Assembly (NCBI RefSeq): GCF_018860635.1 | Contig: NZ_JAHKPT010000022.1 | Coordinates: 62,001-126,000, forward strand | Length of the DNA: 64,000 nucleotides | Origin: Aliiglaciecola lipolytica | Lineage (GTDB): Bacteria; Pseudomonadota; Gammaproteobacteria; Enterobacterales; Alteromonadaceae | Direction: 5' to 3' | Shown here: one piece after another, positions 1-9,885 of the stretch | How positions within the stretch are numbered: the first letter of the stretch is position 1 | Layout: every line of letters starts with the position of its first letter | Made by a program: the position numbers and the translations under genes | The notes under the pieces: generated by a model | Told to the model about the DNA's origin: nothing | Seen by the model: only the letters and a program-made list of their open reading frames with translations | Databases searched by the model: none

Positions 1-734
1 GAATGAAAAAATATAAGGAAAATACACAGAAACAGTGGCGTTGGAGACAAAGGATTCAAAAAATCACTATCATTGCGTTGGGTTTGACAAAGTTAGATTC
101 TTCATACGTTGAATAATCAAACTGCTAATAACGGCTTAATACCTTGAATTTGGAAAAGCACAATAATCATTTATATGTATAGGGAGATTTAAGTTTGAGC
201 AATTGTGTGATTCATTGCTCAGCGTGAATTTTTATTAACGACAAGGCGGGGCTATTCTCTTTTATGATAGAGATTTAGGCCGATTAACTAGGCGTAATAC
301 ATTATCAGTTGAATCACTACCATTACCACTAATAAGGGTAATATCCAGCGACTCATTTTAGACATTTGTTCACTAGACAATCTAAAGTTGGAACGTTCAA
401 GTAACGGAATGACAACCAAAAGACTAATAAACAAAACACCCAATATAATTAAAACTGTCAATTTTCACTCCTGTTTGTGCCAACTTAAATTGCAATGCAT
501 AAGCAATTTTCAAGCGACTGTTGTTGACTTTAGCTCAAGGCGTCAATTCATACATACAAATATGGGGGGAGCGCTGCTAAATTCAAGCTAAATGAAACCG
601 CAGGCTACAGCTTCTTCAGTCAACCGTCATTGGCAATCTACATTAACAACTTTTGGATTAGCTAATTTACTTTTTTTTCTTTGGGGCATACGACATACTT
701 GCGCCAACTTAATTTTAGGTACAACAACGATGTC
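1..734. other. Left-edge region without a convincing gene
   Basis: A short frame on the plus strand (3-116, 37 codons, Lys/Gln/Trp-rich) begins two bases from the window edge, so it could be the tail of a gene starting upstream or chance. A frame at 388-591 has no visible ribosome-binding site and no protein-like pattern. A small inverted repeat (TGAGCAAT at 196-203 with ATTGCTCA at 214-221) is followed by an AT-rich stretch and could be a weak terminator. Nothing else is supported. Confidence 0.4.
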
Positions 735-1673
735 ATGGTAAAACGAAGTATTTTGACACTGGTTAGCGTCTCGATAGTCATTGCAGCAATATTAATTGGC
801 TCATCTATTCATACTCTTTACAGTAAAAAACACATTAATATTGACCCAAAGTTGCATGAAATTTCAGGGATAGAAATTGATAAAAGAAATCGTTTGTGGG
901 CGATCAATGATAGTGGCGACGATCCTAAGCTCTATCAAATAAACACAGACGGTTCTATTGCCAAAGAAATATTAGTGACTAACGCTAAAAATATAGATTG
1001 GGAAGACATGACTCAAAATAGTTTTGGGCATTTTTTTCTTGGTGATTTTGGTAATAACGACAATTCACGCAGATGGCTAACTATCTATAAAATAGAAAAT
1101 CCCATTGATATTAAAGGCAATACCACTGAAGCGGAAATTATTAAGTTTACCTATCCTGAGTTAGATGAAAATCCTGTCACGCCAGATAAGAGGAACTACG
1201 ATTTAGAAGCTTTTGTTGAATTTGATAGGCATCTGTATTTGTTCACTAAGAATAGAACCGAACCTTTTGATGGTATTACAAATGTTTACAAGGTCGGTGA
1301 TCATGCAGCTAACTTTGATGCTGAATTAATTGGTTCATTTAAAACCTGTACCACAATGGGCAAGTTATGTTGGATTACATCTGCCGCGTTAAGCCCTAAC
1401 CGCAAACAGTTAGCCCTATTAGATTCAACTAGCATTTGGCTATTTGAAAACTTCGAGGGTGATAAGTTTTTTGACGGTGATGTGTCGCGCATCGACTTAG
1501 GTATTGTGACCCAAAAAGAAGCTATCACATTCTTGGATGACAATAGCATAGTGTTCACAGATGAATCATTTCGTGGTATCGGCGGAAATGCTTACGTTAT
1601 TAAATTGGATGAAGTCTCAAAAATATCAATTCGTCACCGCATTAAAAAAGTCGCTAGTGACGTAAACGATTAA
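735..1673 (+). CDS. Membrane-anchored beta-propeller-like hypothetical protein
   Basis: A 312-residue protein with an N-terminal hydrophobic anchor or uncleaved signal (about residues 5-24), followed by a soluble, repeat-like region presumably in the periplasm. Motifs such as SGIEID..RLWAINDSGD near the start and DWEDM and GDFGNND further on resemble the blades of phytase-like or SdiA-regulated propeller proteins, which often bind metals or esters; no catalytic role can be assigned. The frame opens at a TTG at 681, but the ATG at 735 puts the hydrophobic segment directly at the N terminus and is preferred. It converges with the chemoreceptor gene on the other strand and has no operon partner. 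Confidence 0.75.
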   Translation: MVKRSILTLVSVSIVIAAILIGSSIHTLYSKKHINIDPKLHEISGIEIDKRNRLWAINDSGDDPKLYQINTDGSIAKEILVTNAKNIDWEDMTQNSFGHFFLGDFGNNDNSRRWLTIYKIENPIDIKGNTTEAEIIKFTYPELDENPVTPDKRNYDLEAFVEFDRHLYLFTKNRTEPFDGITNVYKVGDHAANFDAELIGSFKTCTTMGKLCWITSAALSPNRKQLALLDSTSIWLFENFEGDKFFDGDVSRIDLGIVTQKEAITFLDDNSIVFTDESFRGIGGNAYVIKLDEVSKISIRHRIKKVASDVND

Positions 1674-1692
1674 ATTGCTTAGCAATATAAAA

Positions 1693-1730
1693 CCTAGCCA
1701 AGCCAAACTATCAAAGTTGGTTTAGCTAGG
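1693..1730. terminator. Imperfect inverted repeat between convergent genes
   Basis: CCTAGC..AAGCCAAAC pairs with GTTGGTTTAGCTAGG across a short loop, between the convergent propeller gene and the chemoreceptor gene. It probably serves as a bidirectional terminator, although no long T run follows on either strand. Confidence 0.5.
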
Positions 1731-1751
1731 CTCGCAATTACTATTTGGTCA

Positions 1752-3401
1752 CTAACTTGTTTTAAAGAAACCGACTTCTTTATTTAGTTTTTCCGCGAGT
1801 TTATCTAAAGCAATGGTTGCTGCGTTATTCTGCTCTAACGAATAAACGGTTTTTTTGTTGATTTCATCAATTTGAGCGACAACCTCATTTATTGTGCCAA
1901 TTATGACAACTTGGTCAGAAGCCGTATCTGCCACTATGGTCGCATTATTAAATGAATTGTTCGCATTTTCTTCAATTTCTTGCAGTAAATCCATGGCATT
2001 GTGCGTCTTGGTTTGACCATCTTGTACCTTGGGCAACGTATTTTGCATGACAGTTACTGCTGTGGACGTTTCTTGTTGCACTTCTTCAATGGTCGATTGA
2101 ATTTCACTGGTTGCTTCTCCTGTGCGCAAGGCTAACTGTCTTACTTCATCTGCAACCACTGCGAAACCGCGTCCAGATTCACCAGCTCGAGCCGCTTCTA
2201 TGGCTGCGTTGAGCGCTAAAAGGTTAGTCTGATCTGAAATACTGTTAATCACATTGGTAATGCCACCAATCTGATTGGTTAACGCCTCTAATTTACTAAT
2301 TTGTTCCACCGCTTGGGCGACTGTGGTTGCGACGTTTTGCATGGCATCGACACTCAATGCCATGGAATCGATTCCATTGCTCGCACGTTCCACCATACGT
2401 TTCGCATTAACTTTGTTTTTAGATGCGGTTTCAGACACAAAAACGATATTTTCTTTAATGTCACTCAAACGAGTACGAGTGCTCACGGTGAGTTGATCTT
2501 GTTCTTGGGCGAGTAACACTATCTCTTTCGAGCCTTGGGTAACCAATGTGGATTGTTGTTTTAAATCGTGAGATGCCTCCGCAATTTCAAGTACTGTATT
2601 GCGCAGTCTTTCCTGCATTTTTGACATCGTTGCCAACATGCTATGGTCATGATTAGTACTGAATGATTGAGCCAAATTCCCTTGCGCAATTTGAGACAGG
2701 GATTCTGCTGCAACCGCAGGTTCTGCGCCAAGTGACGCTTTAAAGCTATTGGCGATAACATAGGCGACTAAAATGGAAAGTATTAACGCACTAAAGGTTA
2801 ACACCAACATGGTAGTTTTAAAGCTAGCGGCGTTTTCTAAAATCTGATTGGTAGCAGCAACGTTTTTGCTTTCTTGCAAATCGATAAACGAATTAATCGT
2901 ATCGAGCCATTGAACGAAGAGTTGGCTACCACCATTTCTTAGCAGCGACAAACCATCGTCGCTCGACTGACCTGTTTTGGCCTTTATCACTTGTTGTATC
3001 AGGCGTTCTGTTTGTTGTTGGAGATTATCGAGTTGTTGCAAAATCGATGTTTCTTGGCTGCTAAAAATAGTTCCCGCTGCTTGCATTGCTTGCATTTTAT
3101 CACTGGATGAGCGGTAAAATTCGGTTAACCTATTAATATCGTCTATATGAACCTTAACATTCGCAGGGCTTTGAGCTGTGGCTAAATCGCGAATCGCAAT
3201 GGCACGATCATGGACACTTCCGCGAAAGTTAATTGCGTGCCTTTGTTTTACCACATTAATGTTTGTCATTGTGGTGAGCGTGCTACCGATCATATTGACT
3301 CGATAAATGCCTACCATGGTAAGTATCACCATAAGTAAAGTGACAATACTAAAACCAATAAGCAAACGTTTATTTATACTAAAGTTATTCAACATATCCA
3401 T
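1752..3401 (-). CDS. Methyl-accepting chemotaxis protein
   Basis: A 549-residue chemoreceptor. The first membrane helix lies at about residues 13-33, a four-helix-bundle type sensor domain follows in the periplasm (about 35-190), and the second helix is at about 195-215. A short HAMP-like linker then leads into a long cytoplasmic coiled coil with the highly conserved hairpin tip ([19 protein letters not shown], then [12 protein letters not shown]). It would pass ligand binding to CheA/CheW. The start has a GGAAAG ribosome-binding site a few bases upstream. An NrtS-like membrane protein gene lies 27 bp upstream on the same strand, so the two are probably cotranscribed. The ligand cannot be read from the sequence. 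Confidence 0.93.
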   Translation of the reverse strand: MDMLNNFSINKRLLIGFSIVTLLMVILTMVGIYRVNMIGSTLTTMTNINVVKQRHAINFRGSVHDRAIAIRDLATAQSPANVKVHIDDINRLTEFYRSSSDKMQAMQAAGTIFSSQETSILQQLDNLQQQTERLIQQVIKAKTGQSSDDGLSLLRNGGSQLFVQWLDTINSFIDLQESKNVAATNQILENAASFKTTMLVLTFSALILSILVAYVIANSFKASLGAEPAVAAESLSQIAQGNLAQSFSTNHDHSMLATMSKMQERLRNTVLEIAEASHDLKQQSTLVTQGSKEIVLLAQEQDQLTVSTRTRLSDIKENIVFVSETASKNKVNAKRMVERASNGIDSMALSVDAMQNVATTVAQAVEQISKLEALTNQIGGITNVINSISDQTNLLALNAAIEAARAGESGRGFAVVADEVRQLALRTGEATSEIQSTIEEVQQETSTAVTVMQNTLPKVQDGQTKTHNAMDLLQEIEENANNSFNNATIVADTASDQVVIIGTINEVVAQIDEINKKTVYSLEQNNAATIALDKLAEKLNKEVGFFKTS

Positions 3402-3428
3402 TATCTTTCCAGTTCAAAGTTGGGCGAC

Positions 3429-3701
3429 TTAGCCATCCAAAGGTTTTGTTTTTTCTATTGGCTTTGTATCTAATCGTGCCACGCTACTTGAGTACATCGA
3501 TACACAAAATGGCACAATATAAGTAAGGATTACCTTGAACCAAATTATTTCTGCTTCGCCTAAAAACGCCTCTCCTTGATTGATTAACGTTAGTATTGTT
3601 CCTACCACTATACTAATAAAAATTGCTGTCTTAAGTTGTTTTGCCGTAAACACCGTTGTCACCTTCTGTAGTAAACTGTGTTGTAGAGTTGCCGCCTTCA
3701 A
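3429..3701 (-). CDS. NrtS-like small membrane protein (putative nitrate/nitrite transport)
   Basis: A small protein with two hydrophobic segments. The core (KTAIFISIVVGTILTLINQG, then KVILTYIVPFCVSMYSS) matches my memory of the NrtS family, linked to nitrate/nitrite movement in cyanobacteria and marine bacteria. The open frame extends to 3809 (TTG) with an internal ATG at 3791, but neither has a ribosome-binding site and the extra N terminus looks unrelated. A TTG at 3701 lies 11 bases after AGGAG and gives about 90 residues, the usual family size. The gene ends 27 bp before the chemoreceptor, which suggests an operon. Family assignment is moderate; the start is uncertain. Confidence 0.6.
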   Translation of the reverse strand: MKAATLQHSLLQKVTTVFTAKQLKTAIFISIVVGTILTLINQGEAFLGEAEIIWFKVILTYIVPFCVSMYSSSVARLDTKPIEKTKPLDG

Positions 3702-4099
3702 TTTTTTGAAAACTCCTATGCAATGGGTTCTTAAAAACCAAGTGTATAGGGCGATATCGATGATATTGTTAAACAACTTGTTGAATCGCATCTCGTTGTG
3801 TTTTATCAATCGCTAGTTTAAGAACAATGTTATCGGCGAAAACTTTCACTTTGTTATGTTTAAAATTTTCCGCAACTCGGGAATTTAAGCCTGACAAATA
3901 CTCATTGTAGTTTAAATCAGGCGTTATTCTATTAGACTAAAGCAGTGAGTATTGCTCAACACAGTTCGAATTGAACAAGTAAGGATGATTAAAAGCCATA
4001 ATCATAAGCAATTTAGAAAGTTATATTTGCTTGGAACCTATGGTTGAGGTTTAGGTCAGAATCTGCGGTTATTAAAATCTGTTACTTGGAAATCGTCTT
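3702..4099. other. Intergenic region, divergent promoters
   Basis: Lies between the NrtS-like gene and the Gly-rich lipoprotein gene, which point away from each other. No recognisable operator, hairpin or gene was seen apart from the disfavoured N-terminal extension of the NrtS-like frame. Confidence 0.4.
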
Positions 4100-4588
4100 A
4101 TGTCTTACCGTTTAAGTTTTGTGATTCTACTTTTTTCGTTTGCTTTGTCAGCCTGTGCAGGCAAACCTGAGCGCCATCAAGAAGCAGAAGAAATATTCAC
4201 TACCAAAATTCACGCTGATGGCTCGAAGCGCTTTGTTCTGGCGATATTGTATGAACAGGGTAAAGGCGAAGGTCGTGGCGGCGAAGGTAAGCCTGAGGGC
4301 AAAAGAGGGGGCGGCGAAGGTGGCCGTTCACGGCAAGGTAGAGGTGGCCGAGGTCAATCTGAGTCAACCCAAGATACTTCGCAAGTCAGTTCGATTCAGC
4401 GCAGTGAAGGCGGTTCTGATGAAGATAAACGAGAGGCCATCTTGGAATTGTTAGACGAAAAATTAACCGAAACAGGTTATTGTCGACATGGTTTCATTGA
4501 ACTGGACTTTTCACAAATGCGCAGCAAAACTGAAATAGTCGGTGAGTGTCAGGAAAGTGCCTCACAGGAAGATAAACAACGTTGGTAA
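4100..4588 (+). CDS. Gly/Arg-rich lipoprotein of unknown function
   Basis: A 162-residue predicted lipoprotein. A signal peptide ends in the lipobox LSAC, with the lipidated cysteine near residue 19. A short conserved-looking segment follows, then a low-complexity Gly/Arg/Glu/Lys tract (about residues 52-90, repeats such as GKGEGRGGEG and GRGGRGQ), then an acidic C-terminal segment with two cysteines (GYCRHG and GECQE) that could form a disulfide. No family is recognised. The charged Gly-rich tract could bind polyanions or peptidoglycan, but that is a guess. It is followed by a hairpin (about 4597-4622) and another exported orphan. Confidence 0.65.
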   Translation: MSYRLSFVILLFSFALSACAGKPERHQEAEEIFTTKIHADGSKRFVLAILYEQGKGEGRGGEGKPEGKRGGGEGGRSRQGRGGRGQSESTQDTSQVSSIQRSEGGSDEDKREAILELLDEKLTETGYCRHGFIELDFSQMRSKTEIVGECQESASQEDKQRW

Positions 4589-4596
4589 TAGTGCCC

Positions 4597-4622
4597 TGAT
4601 ATGCCTGTCATTGGGCATATCA
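4597..4622. repeat. Short inverted repeat downstream of the lipoprotein gene
   Basis: TGATATGCC and GGCATATCA are separated by about 8 bases just after the lipoprotein stop. It may act as a weak terminator or mRNA 3' end; no T run follows. Confidence 0.4.
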
Positions 4623-4731
4623 ACGTTTATCGATTTGCTTGTATGCTAAGTTAATATGCCTGATAGTATGAAACTTATTATATGCAACCAATTACATACA
4701 ACCAAGCAGTTGACTAAGCCTAGGAGGCATT

Positions 4732-5115
4732 ATGAAGTATTTGCTCGTGACCCTTATTGTGATGTTTAGTGGTATTGTGAATGCAGAAGATACCAGCATC
4801 GACAGTGATAGCATCTTAGTTACGGTGATCTTAAAACATCAACAAGACAAGAGTTTGACTGAACTGCAGGCCATCCAAGATAAAAACGAGTTTTGGCAAT
4901 CATTTCCGCCCGAAGGTATGCAGATTGAATCTTGGTATGTGGCTATGGGCTTAGGCCAGGTTATTACTTTGCGCGTGTCGCCCAAAGATTTGAGAACTTT
5001 AAATTTAGCAGTAGAAAAATCTGCGTGGGGCTCGTTTACCACTGAGTTTTATCCGACCTACGAGTTTCAAGGGATAGCGAAAAAAATAAAAGCGAGTAAA
5101 GCCGAGCCGAAATGA
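4732..5115 (+). CDS. Small secreted hypothetical protein
   Basis: A 127-residue protein with a cleavable signal peptide (MKYLLVTLIVMFSGIVNA), so exported to the periplasm. The mature part has ILVTVILKHQQDKSLTELQ and a Trp-containing middle (FWQSFPPEG, ESWYVAMGLGQVITL), a pattern suggesting a small alpha/beta domain such as a ferredoxin-like or dimeric barrel fold. No family is recognised. An AGGAGG-like site lies shortly before the ATG. It converges with the hybrid kinase gene 20 bp away. Confidence 0.7.
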   Translation: MKYLLVTLIVMFSGIVNAEDTSIDSDSILVTVILKHQQDKSLTELQAIQDKNEFWQSFPPEGMQIESWYVAMGLGQVITLRVSPKDLRTLNLAVEKSAWGSFTTEFYPTYEFQGIAKKIKASKAEPK

Positions 5116-5135
5116 TGCATTAACTTTTTACATCG

Positions 5136-7187
5136 TTAAGCAAACTTTTCTATCATGCTAAACAGCTTTGCCTGCTCTATTGGTTTGGATAAATATTCAT
5201 TCATTCCAGATGCAAAACACTTTTCACGTTCATCAGACATTGCGTTAGCAGTAAGCGCAATGATTGGAATTGAATTAACCGGTGCTGGTAGTTGTCGAAT
5301 ATGCTGTGTGGCTTGGTAGCCATCCATATTGGGCATCTGACAATCCATTAAAATGATTGAATACTCGTGCCCAAATTTGATGCCATGTTTGAGAATAGCA
5401 AGTGCTTCGATACCATCTTTCACAATGTCGAAAACGATGTGTCGTTGTTTTAACATTTCGCCGATCACCACTTGATTAATTTCGTTGTCTTCAACGATGA
5501 GTATTCGTAAGTGGCTTAGATCCATTTCTGTGGTCTGAACAGCAGAAGTGGTTGAGGTTAATTCACTGGCTTCAACTATCCCAAGGTTAATGCTTGCTTT
5601 GAATTTGCTACCTGCATCAGGGGTGCTTTCTACGCTAACGTCCCCTCCCATTAGTTGACATAATTTTCGGGTAATAGAAAGCCCTAAACCCGTCCCCCCA
5701 AACTTACGCGTGGTTGATGCATCCGCTTGATTAAAAGGTGAGAACAATTGCGCTAACTGTTCTTCATTTATACCCACACCTGAGTCTTCCACAAGAATCG
5801 TCAACATAGCGCGATTGTTGTCTTTCCGTGTTATTTGGGTCGTTATATCAACCTGCCCTTGATGAGTAAATTTTATAGCATTCGAGAGCAAATTAGAGCA
5901 AATTTGACGTAATCGCGTCGGGTCAGATACGGCAAAAACTTTATCGGTTAATTCAAACTTTCTTACTAACTTGATGGATTTGTCTTGCGCCCGTGGATTA
6001 AAGATTTCGACGCAATTATTGAGCAATTGATTGAGATCTATTGGCACTTCTTCGAGGGTTAACTTATCTGAGTCAATCTTGGTGAAATCCAAAATATCAC
6101 TGATAATCCCCAGTAAAGAGGTTGCGCTATCCTTGGCCAATCCTAGAAATCGTTGTTGTTGAGAGTTAAGCGGAGAGCTCTCCAATATTTGTAACATGCC
6201 TAGAACACCATTAATCGGTGTGCGAATTTCGTGGCTCATATTGGCTAAAAATAAACTACGAGCTTCAAGTGCTAGTGAGAGTTCTTTATGCCTACTTTCC
6301 AATTCAACCCTATTGTTAACTTGCGCAGTAATATCTTGAAAAGCGCCGACTAATCTTACGCATTTGCCATTATCTAACTCTGCTTTACCCTTTACTGCTA
6401 CCCATTTTTCAGTGCCTCTTTGGGTAATAATCTCAAACTCGCCAGAAAAGTGGCCACCCTTTTCTACGATGCCGTTGAGCAAAGAAGTTATTCGTCGCTG
6501 ATTTTCACCAGGTTTATAAAAATCTAATCCGGATTCAATAGTTGGTTCAAAACCATCGTCTACTTCATGAATTTTTTTCGTTTCTGTAGACCAAAAAAGT
6601 TTTTCGCTTGCTAAATCCAGTTCCCACGCGCCGACATTTGCTACTTGGCCCATTTGCTCTAAGATATCTTGTTGACGCGCCATGGCTTTTTGCTGTGCTT
6701 GTAACAATTCGATCTTCTCATGACGAGCAATTTCATTCCCTATCCAATGTGAAAGTAATTCGATAAAGTCATGTTCTTCGTCGCTAAAAGGTTTTGAGCG
6801 AGGTGCGCTTGCTGAAAAATTAATGGTACCGAAACGTCTGCCTTCCACTATCAAAGGTGCACCTATATAACTTTCCAAACCAAAATTTGTATAACAAGGG
6901 TGCTGAGCAATACGGCTTTTTCCTGCATGATAGAATGACAGTGCTTGATTGGTTGCTAAAGTGTGCAAACAATAAGTTTCAGCTACATTGAAAGTGGTAC
7001 CCTCAAGGAGTGAGTTATCTGGGGAAATCGCATATCGAACCGTATAAATATCATCGTTTATTTCACTGATAATACCTAGTTCCAACTGAAAATAATCGGC
7101 ACCCATTTTCAGCAGGGAAACCATTTTTTCAGAATCTGACAGCCTGTTATCTGAGGTGATTTGATACAACTGTTTTAGATTATGCAC
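5136..7187 (-). CDS. GAF-PAS hybrid sensor histidine kinase with receiver domain
   Basis: A 683-residue cytoplasmic hybrid kinase with no membrane segments. Order: GAF domain (about 20-155), PAS/PAC domain (about 180-290), dimerisation/phosphoacceptor domain with the phosphorylated His at about 319 (NMSHEIRTP), ATPase domain with N box ([10 protein letters not shown]), G1 (DSGVGI) and G2 (GTGLGL), then a receiver domain (about 560-683) with acceptor Asp near 615 (ILMDCQMP) and the conserved Lys in LSKP. There is no output domain, so it must signal through a separate Hpt or regulator not seen nearby. The start is a GTG about 11 bases after AAGGA. The ligand is unknown. Confidence 0.92.
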   Translation of the reverse strand: MHNLKQLYQITSDNRLSDSEKMVSLLKMGADYFQLELGIISEINDDIYTVRYAISPDNSLLEGTTFNVAETYCLHTLATNQALSFYHAGKSRIAQHPCYTNFGLESYIGAPLIVEGRRFGTINFSASAPRSKPFSDEEHDFIELLSHWIGNEIARHEKIELLQAQQKAMARQQDILEQMGQVANVGAWELDLASEKLFWSTETKKIHEVDDGFEPTIESGLDFYKPGENQRRITSLLNGIVEKGGHFSGEFEIITQRGTEKWVAVKGKAELDNGKCVRLVGAFQDITAQVNNRVELESRHKELSLALEARSLFLANMSHEIRTPINGVLGMLQILESSPLNSQQQRFLGLAKDSATSLLGIISDILDFTKIDSDKLTLEEVPIDLNQLLNNCVEIFNPRAQDKSIKLVRKFELTDKVFAVSDPTRLRQICSNLLSNAIKFTHQGQVDITTQITRKDNNRAMLTILVEDSGVGINEEQLAQLFSPFNQADASTTRKFGGTGLGLSITRKLCQLMGGDVSVESTPDAGSKFKASINLGIVEASELTSTTSAVQTTEMDLSHLRILIVEDNEINQVVIGEMLKQRHIVFDIVKDGIEALAILKHGIKFGHEYSIILMDCQMPNMDGYQATQHIRQLPAPVNSIPIIALTANAMSDEREKCFASGMNEYLSKPIEQAKLFSMIEKFA

Positions 7188-7613
7188 CGCAATTTGTTTC
7201 CTTCTAAATTTAAACCAATAGTAGGCTTAAATTGAGCATTTAGCACTATGGAGTTTAGCTGAATTGAAAATCAATTTTCCTGATTTCCTGCACCCTACCG
7301 TTTTGATAAATAAGTTTCAAACTTTAATATACTCTAAACGGATTTTGTCCGGTTTTAGACCACTTTAAGTTTCAACCAGTTTAAAAAAGGGGGAGGAGTC
7401 TAGGATTCCAAAACAAGTTATAAAATTGGTTAATATAACAATCGTAAGTGTTGGTGTGCCAATAAATAACGGATGTATTTAAGACCCATCACTTATTGGC
7501 ATTAAATTGGCACTTTTGCGGCTTTCTCACAGGATTGGCGGAATTACGCCAATTAGGCGTGTTGACTATCTTTCTACTTATTTAAATCAGCTATTAATAG
7601 CCGTTATTAAACT
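7188..7613. other. Intergenic region without a supported gene
   Basis: Lies between the hybrid kinase start and the stop of a secreted orphan. A frame at 7507-7698 starts at TTG, lacks a ribosome-binding site and overlaps the orphan in antisense, so I do not call it. No clear operator or terminator was seen. Confidence 0.4.
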
Positions 7614-8075
7614 CTATGTAGACGAAAGATTGAGTCGTTTTTCAACTATGATGGGCATATCTTTGCGCACAGCAGAAATACGAACTCGGACCTTTTGAGT
7701 ATCATCAGATAGAGCTTGATATTTAAACGATTGATTCCCTTTAATACGAGTCAAATACATCGTTGAGTTATCTAATAATTTAACGCCTTTACTGCTTACC
7801 ACTTCTGCTTTCACATTGTGGTAATCAGGATGGATATCATAACTAATAGTGAATACTCCGCCTTTAGCTGAGGCTTGGCTATCAGTTGAAAGGGTTACGT
7901 TCAGCGGCGCGTTTTGTGGCGGCCTAAAATGCTGCAACATCACAGGGTGCAATTCTGGTGACAAAGGCGGAAATTGGGGGATCTTACTTGTTCCATAATC
8001 GTGGTACTGACAGCTAAAGCTATATGCTGAGAATAGTACGCAACAGTACCCAAGAAAAAGCGATAATTTTTTCAT
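7614..8075 (-). CDS. Secreted hypothetical protein
   Basis: A 153-residue protein with a signal peptide (MKKLSLFLGYCCVLFSAYS), probably periplasmic or lipid-linked. The mature part has a Pro-rich stretch (PQFPPLSPELHP) and a C-terminal region with alternating beta-strand character that could be an Ig-like or fibronectin-like sandwich. An AGGCAT-type site precedes the ATG. No family is recognised. It sits just outside the zinc island, facing away from the DUF3299 genes; membership in that regulon cannot be shown, since I see no Zur-box-like sequence upstream. Confidence 0.65.
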   Translation of the reverse strand: MKKLSLFLGYCCVLFSAYSFSCQYHDYGTSKIPQFPPLSPELHPVMLQHFRPPQNAPLNVTLSTDSQASAKGGVFTISYDIHPDYHNVKAEVVSSKGVKLLDNSTMYLTRIKGNQSFKYQALSDDTQKVRVRISAVRKDMPIIVEKRLNLSST

Positions 8076-8536
8076 CTTTATGCCTATATTGTTAGTTAAG
8101 TGAGGTTTTTACAATAATTTGTCTGGCAAAAACGCGATGACTGTCTATTAGTTAGAAAAAACGACAGTGTTTCAACGTTTGTATTGGAAAAAACTGGCTA
8201 AATATCAACCCGTACTCCCATGCTGGTTGAATAATAAACTAGCAAGATGTTCGCTTATCGGTCAAGTTATATCGACGAAGTGACCAACAACAGAGACTGT
8301 TGGACAAAATATCCCGCCCAATCATTTATCCTCAAGTTGGTAATCTAGTCTTTGATAAAAACCCTAAAACACATCATCGGCTATGTTAGTTATCGTTCTT
8401 TTGAGCTAAAGCAACGCTTCCAAATTTACAACTAAGGTGTTGATAGGCACTATCTTAGAAAACTGGTATTACGATATGACAAAATTTATATTTGGGTTGT
8501 AAATTCTGCTAACTATAATTTTAGAGTGATAAAAAA
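8076..8536. other. Intergenic region upstream of the DUF3299 pair
   Basis: Divergent promoter region of a secreted orphan and the first DUF3299 gene. I looked for the TATAAC-type Zur half sites found elsewhere in this cluster and did not find a convincing one. A reverse-strand frame (8469-8813) is an antisense shadow of the DUF3299 gene. Confidence 0.4.
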
Positions 8537-9118
8537 TTGAACAGAAAAATTGCTTTGGGTCGTTGCTACAGTATTGGATTCCTTTCATTAATATTACTCT
8601 TATGCACTTCTGCACAGGCGGAAAGTAATCCGATTTATGATGAAATTGAATGGATAGAGTTAATGCCACAGAGCGATCTCGACGCATTACTTGATCCACC
8701 TGACTTTCTGAACGAAATAAAAGACGGTAGTGAGCTAGACTCTGTTCAAGCTCTATCTGGTATGAGCGAAAAGAGTGAAAATGTAGAACGCTTTCAACAA
8801 GCGTTAACGTCAACTCGTATTATTCAGAGTTTCGACAAAAAATCGATAAGAATTCCTGGGTTTATTGTTCCTCTGAGCTCTGATGATCAGAAACGTGTAG
8901 TGGAGTTTTTCATCGTTCCGTATTTTGGTGCATGTTTGCATATGCCGCCACCGCCACCAAATCAAATCATTTACGGTAAATTTAGTAAGGGAATTAAGCT
9001 TACTCAGTTAGATGTGGCGTTTTGGTTTGAAGGTGTCATTAATATTGAAACCAATAGCAACGAAACAGGGACATCTGCTTATGCAATGACCTTGGATAAT
9101 ATTGAAATATATGACTGA
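8537..9118 (+). CDS. DUF3299 family exported protein, first copy
   Basis: A 193-residue protein with a signal peptide (cleavage near TSAQA) and a C-terminal DUF3299 domain. The family signature is clear: an IRIPGFIVPLS strand, then VPYFGACLHMPPPPPNQII, with a conserved Cys and His that could bind metal, then a closing GTSAYAMTLDNIEIY strand. The biochemical function is unknown; such proteins recur in gammaproteobacterial zinc-uptake loci. The start is a TTG preceded by a weak GAGTG. A second paralogue follows 78 bp later. Placement beside ZrgA, Zur and ZnuD genes points to a role in periplasmic zinc handling, by inference. Confidence 0.82.
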   Translation: MNRKIALGRCYSIGFLSLILLLCTSAQAESNPIYDEIEWIELMPQSDLDALLDPPDFLNEIKDGSELDSVQALSGMSEKSENVERFQQALTSTRIIQSFDKKSIRIPGFIVPLSSDDQKRVVEFFIVPYFGACLHMPPPPPNQIIYGKFSKGIKLTQLDVAFWFEGVINIETNSNETGTSAYAMTLDNIEIYD

Positions 9119-9196
9119 TAATTCAATCGCCAAAATAACTCTGGTTGAAAACTAAAGTATCTTGTATGTGATATCGCAGTTAAAACAGTCTTGAAA

Positions 9197-9871
9197 ATGT
9201 CAGTATTTGCACATCGTAAATTTGCAATTAGCATATTGTTTTGTGCCGGTTTGGGACTATTGGTTGGGCGTTTGGGTGCTGATTCTTGGCCATCCGTGAA
9301 GAATGTATTTTTTACAACGCCCCAACTGTATTTCACATCTAATAAACTGCTTCAAGAACATTACCAAAAAGCTAAGGTGATGCCCTTAGATTGGGTATCA
9401 CTTTTGCCTGAAAATGAACTGGATGTGATTGCCCGGTATCAGGCAAATAAACTAGATAAAAATATTGATATGAAGTCGCAAATATTACTTTCAATCGAAG
9501 CTGCGACGGATCCTGAATACAAAGCAGCTCTGCAATCGATTAACACGGTAAATACTTTCGAAAATCACATGGTCGCTATATCGGGTTTCATCGTTCCGAT
9601 CGATTTTCATCCTGACAAAACGGTGAAGAACATGTTTCTAGTTCCATACTTTGGGGCTTGTTTGCATTACCCCGCACCACCACCAAACCAGATTATTTTT
9701 GCCCGATTAGATGCAGGCTTTGCGCACTTAGAACTGAATCGAGCTTATACCTTGACGGGGCAAATTAAAATTGGATTATTTGAGGATCCTATGGGAACTT
9801 CAGCATACACACTAAATGTCATTTCTATTGTCGCTTTTAACGGTCAACCTGATGATTTTCGTAATCACTAA
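9197..9871 (+). CDS. DUF3299 family membrane-anchored protein, second copy
   Basis: A 224-residue paralogue of the preceding gene with an N-terminal hydrophobic anchor (about residues 9-25) and a longer linker. The DUF3299 core is repeated: AISGFIVPID, then VPYFGACLHYPAPPPNQII with the same Cys and His, then GTSAYTLNVISIV. The frame opens at a TTG at 9191, but the ATG two codons later is the likely start. Its closeness to the first copy suggests tandem duplication within one transcript, one form soluble or cleaved and the other membrane-bound. It converges with the DUF1826 gene. Exact function unknown. Confidence 0.82.
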   Translation: MSVFAHRKFAISILFCAGLGLLVGRLGADSWPSVKNVFFTTPQLYFTSNKLLQEHYQKAKVMPLDWVSLLPENELDVIARYQANKLDKNIDMKSQILLSIEAATDPEYKAALQSINTVNTFENHMVAISGFIVPIDFHPDKTVKNMFLVPYFGACLHYPAPPPNQIIFARLDAGFAHLELNRAYTLTGQIKIGLFEDPMGTSAYTLNVISIVAFNGQPDDFRNH

Positions 9872-9885
9872 TTTGCTAAGTTGAG

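Noticed and set aside
388-591. 67-codon plus-strand frame
   Set aside because: No ribosome-binding site, no recognisable motif and amino-acid use unlike a protein; probably chance.
7480-7515. Sigma-54-like TTGGCA repeats
   Set aside because: Spacing is right for one pairing but the -12 element is mismatched, and no plus-strand gene follows within a kilobase.
7507-7698. 63-codon frame with TTG start
   Set aside because: No ribosome-binding site and overlaps the secreted orphan in antisense.
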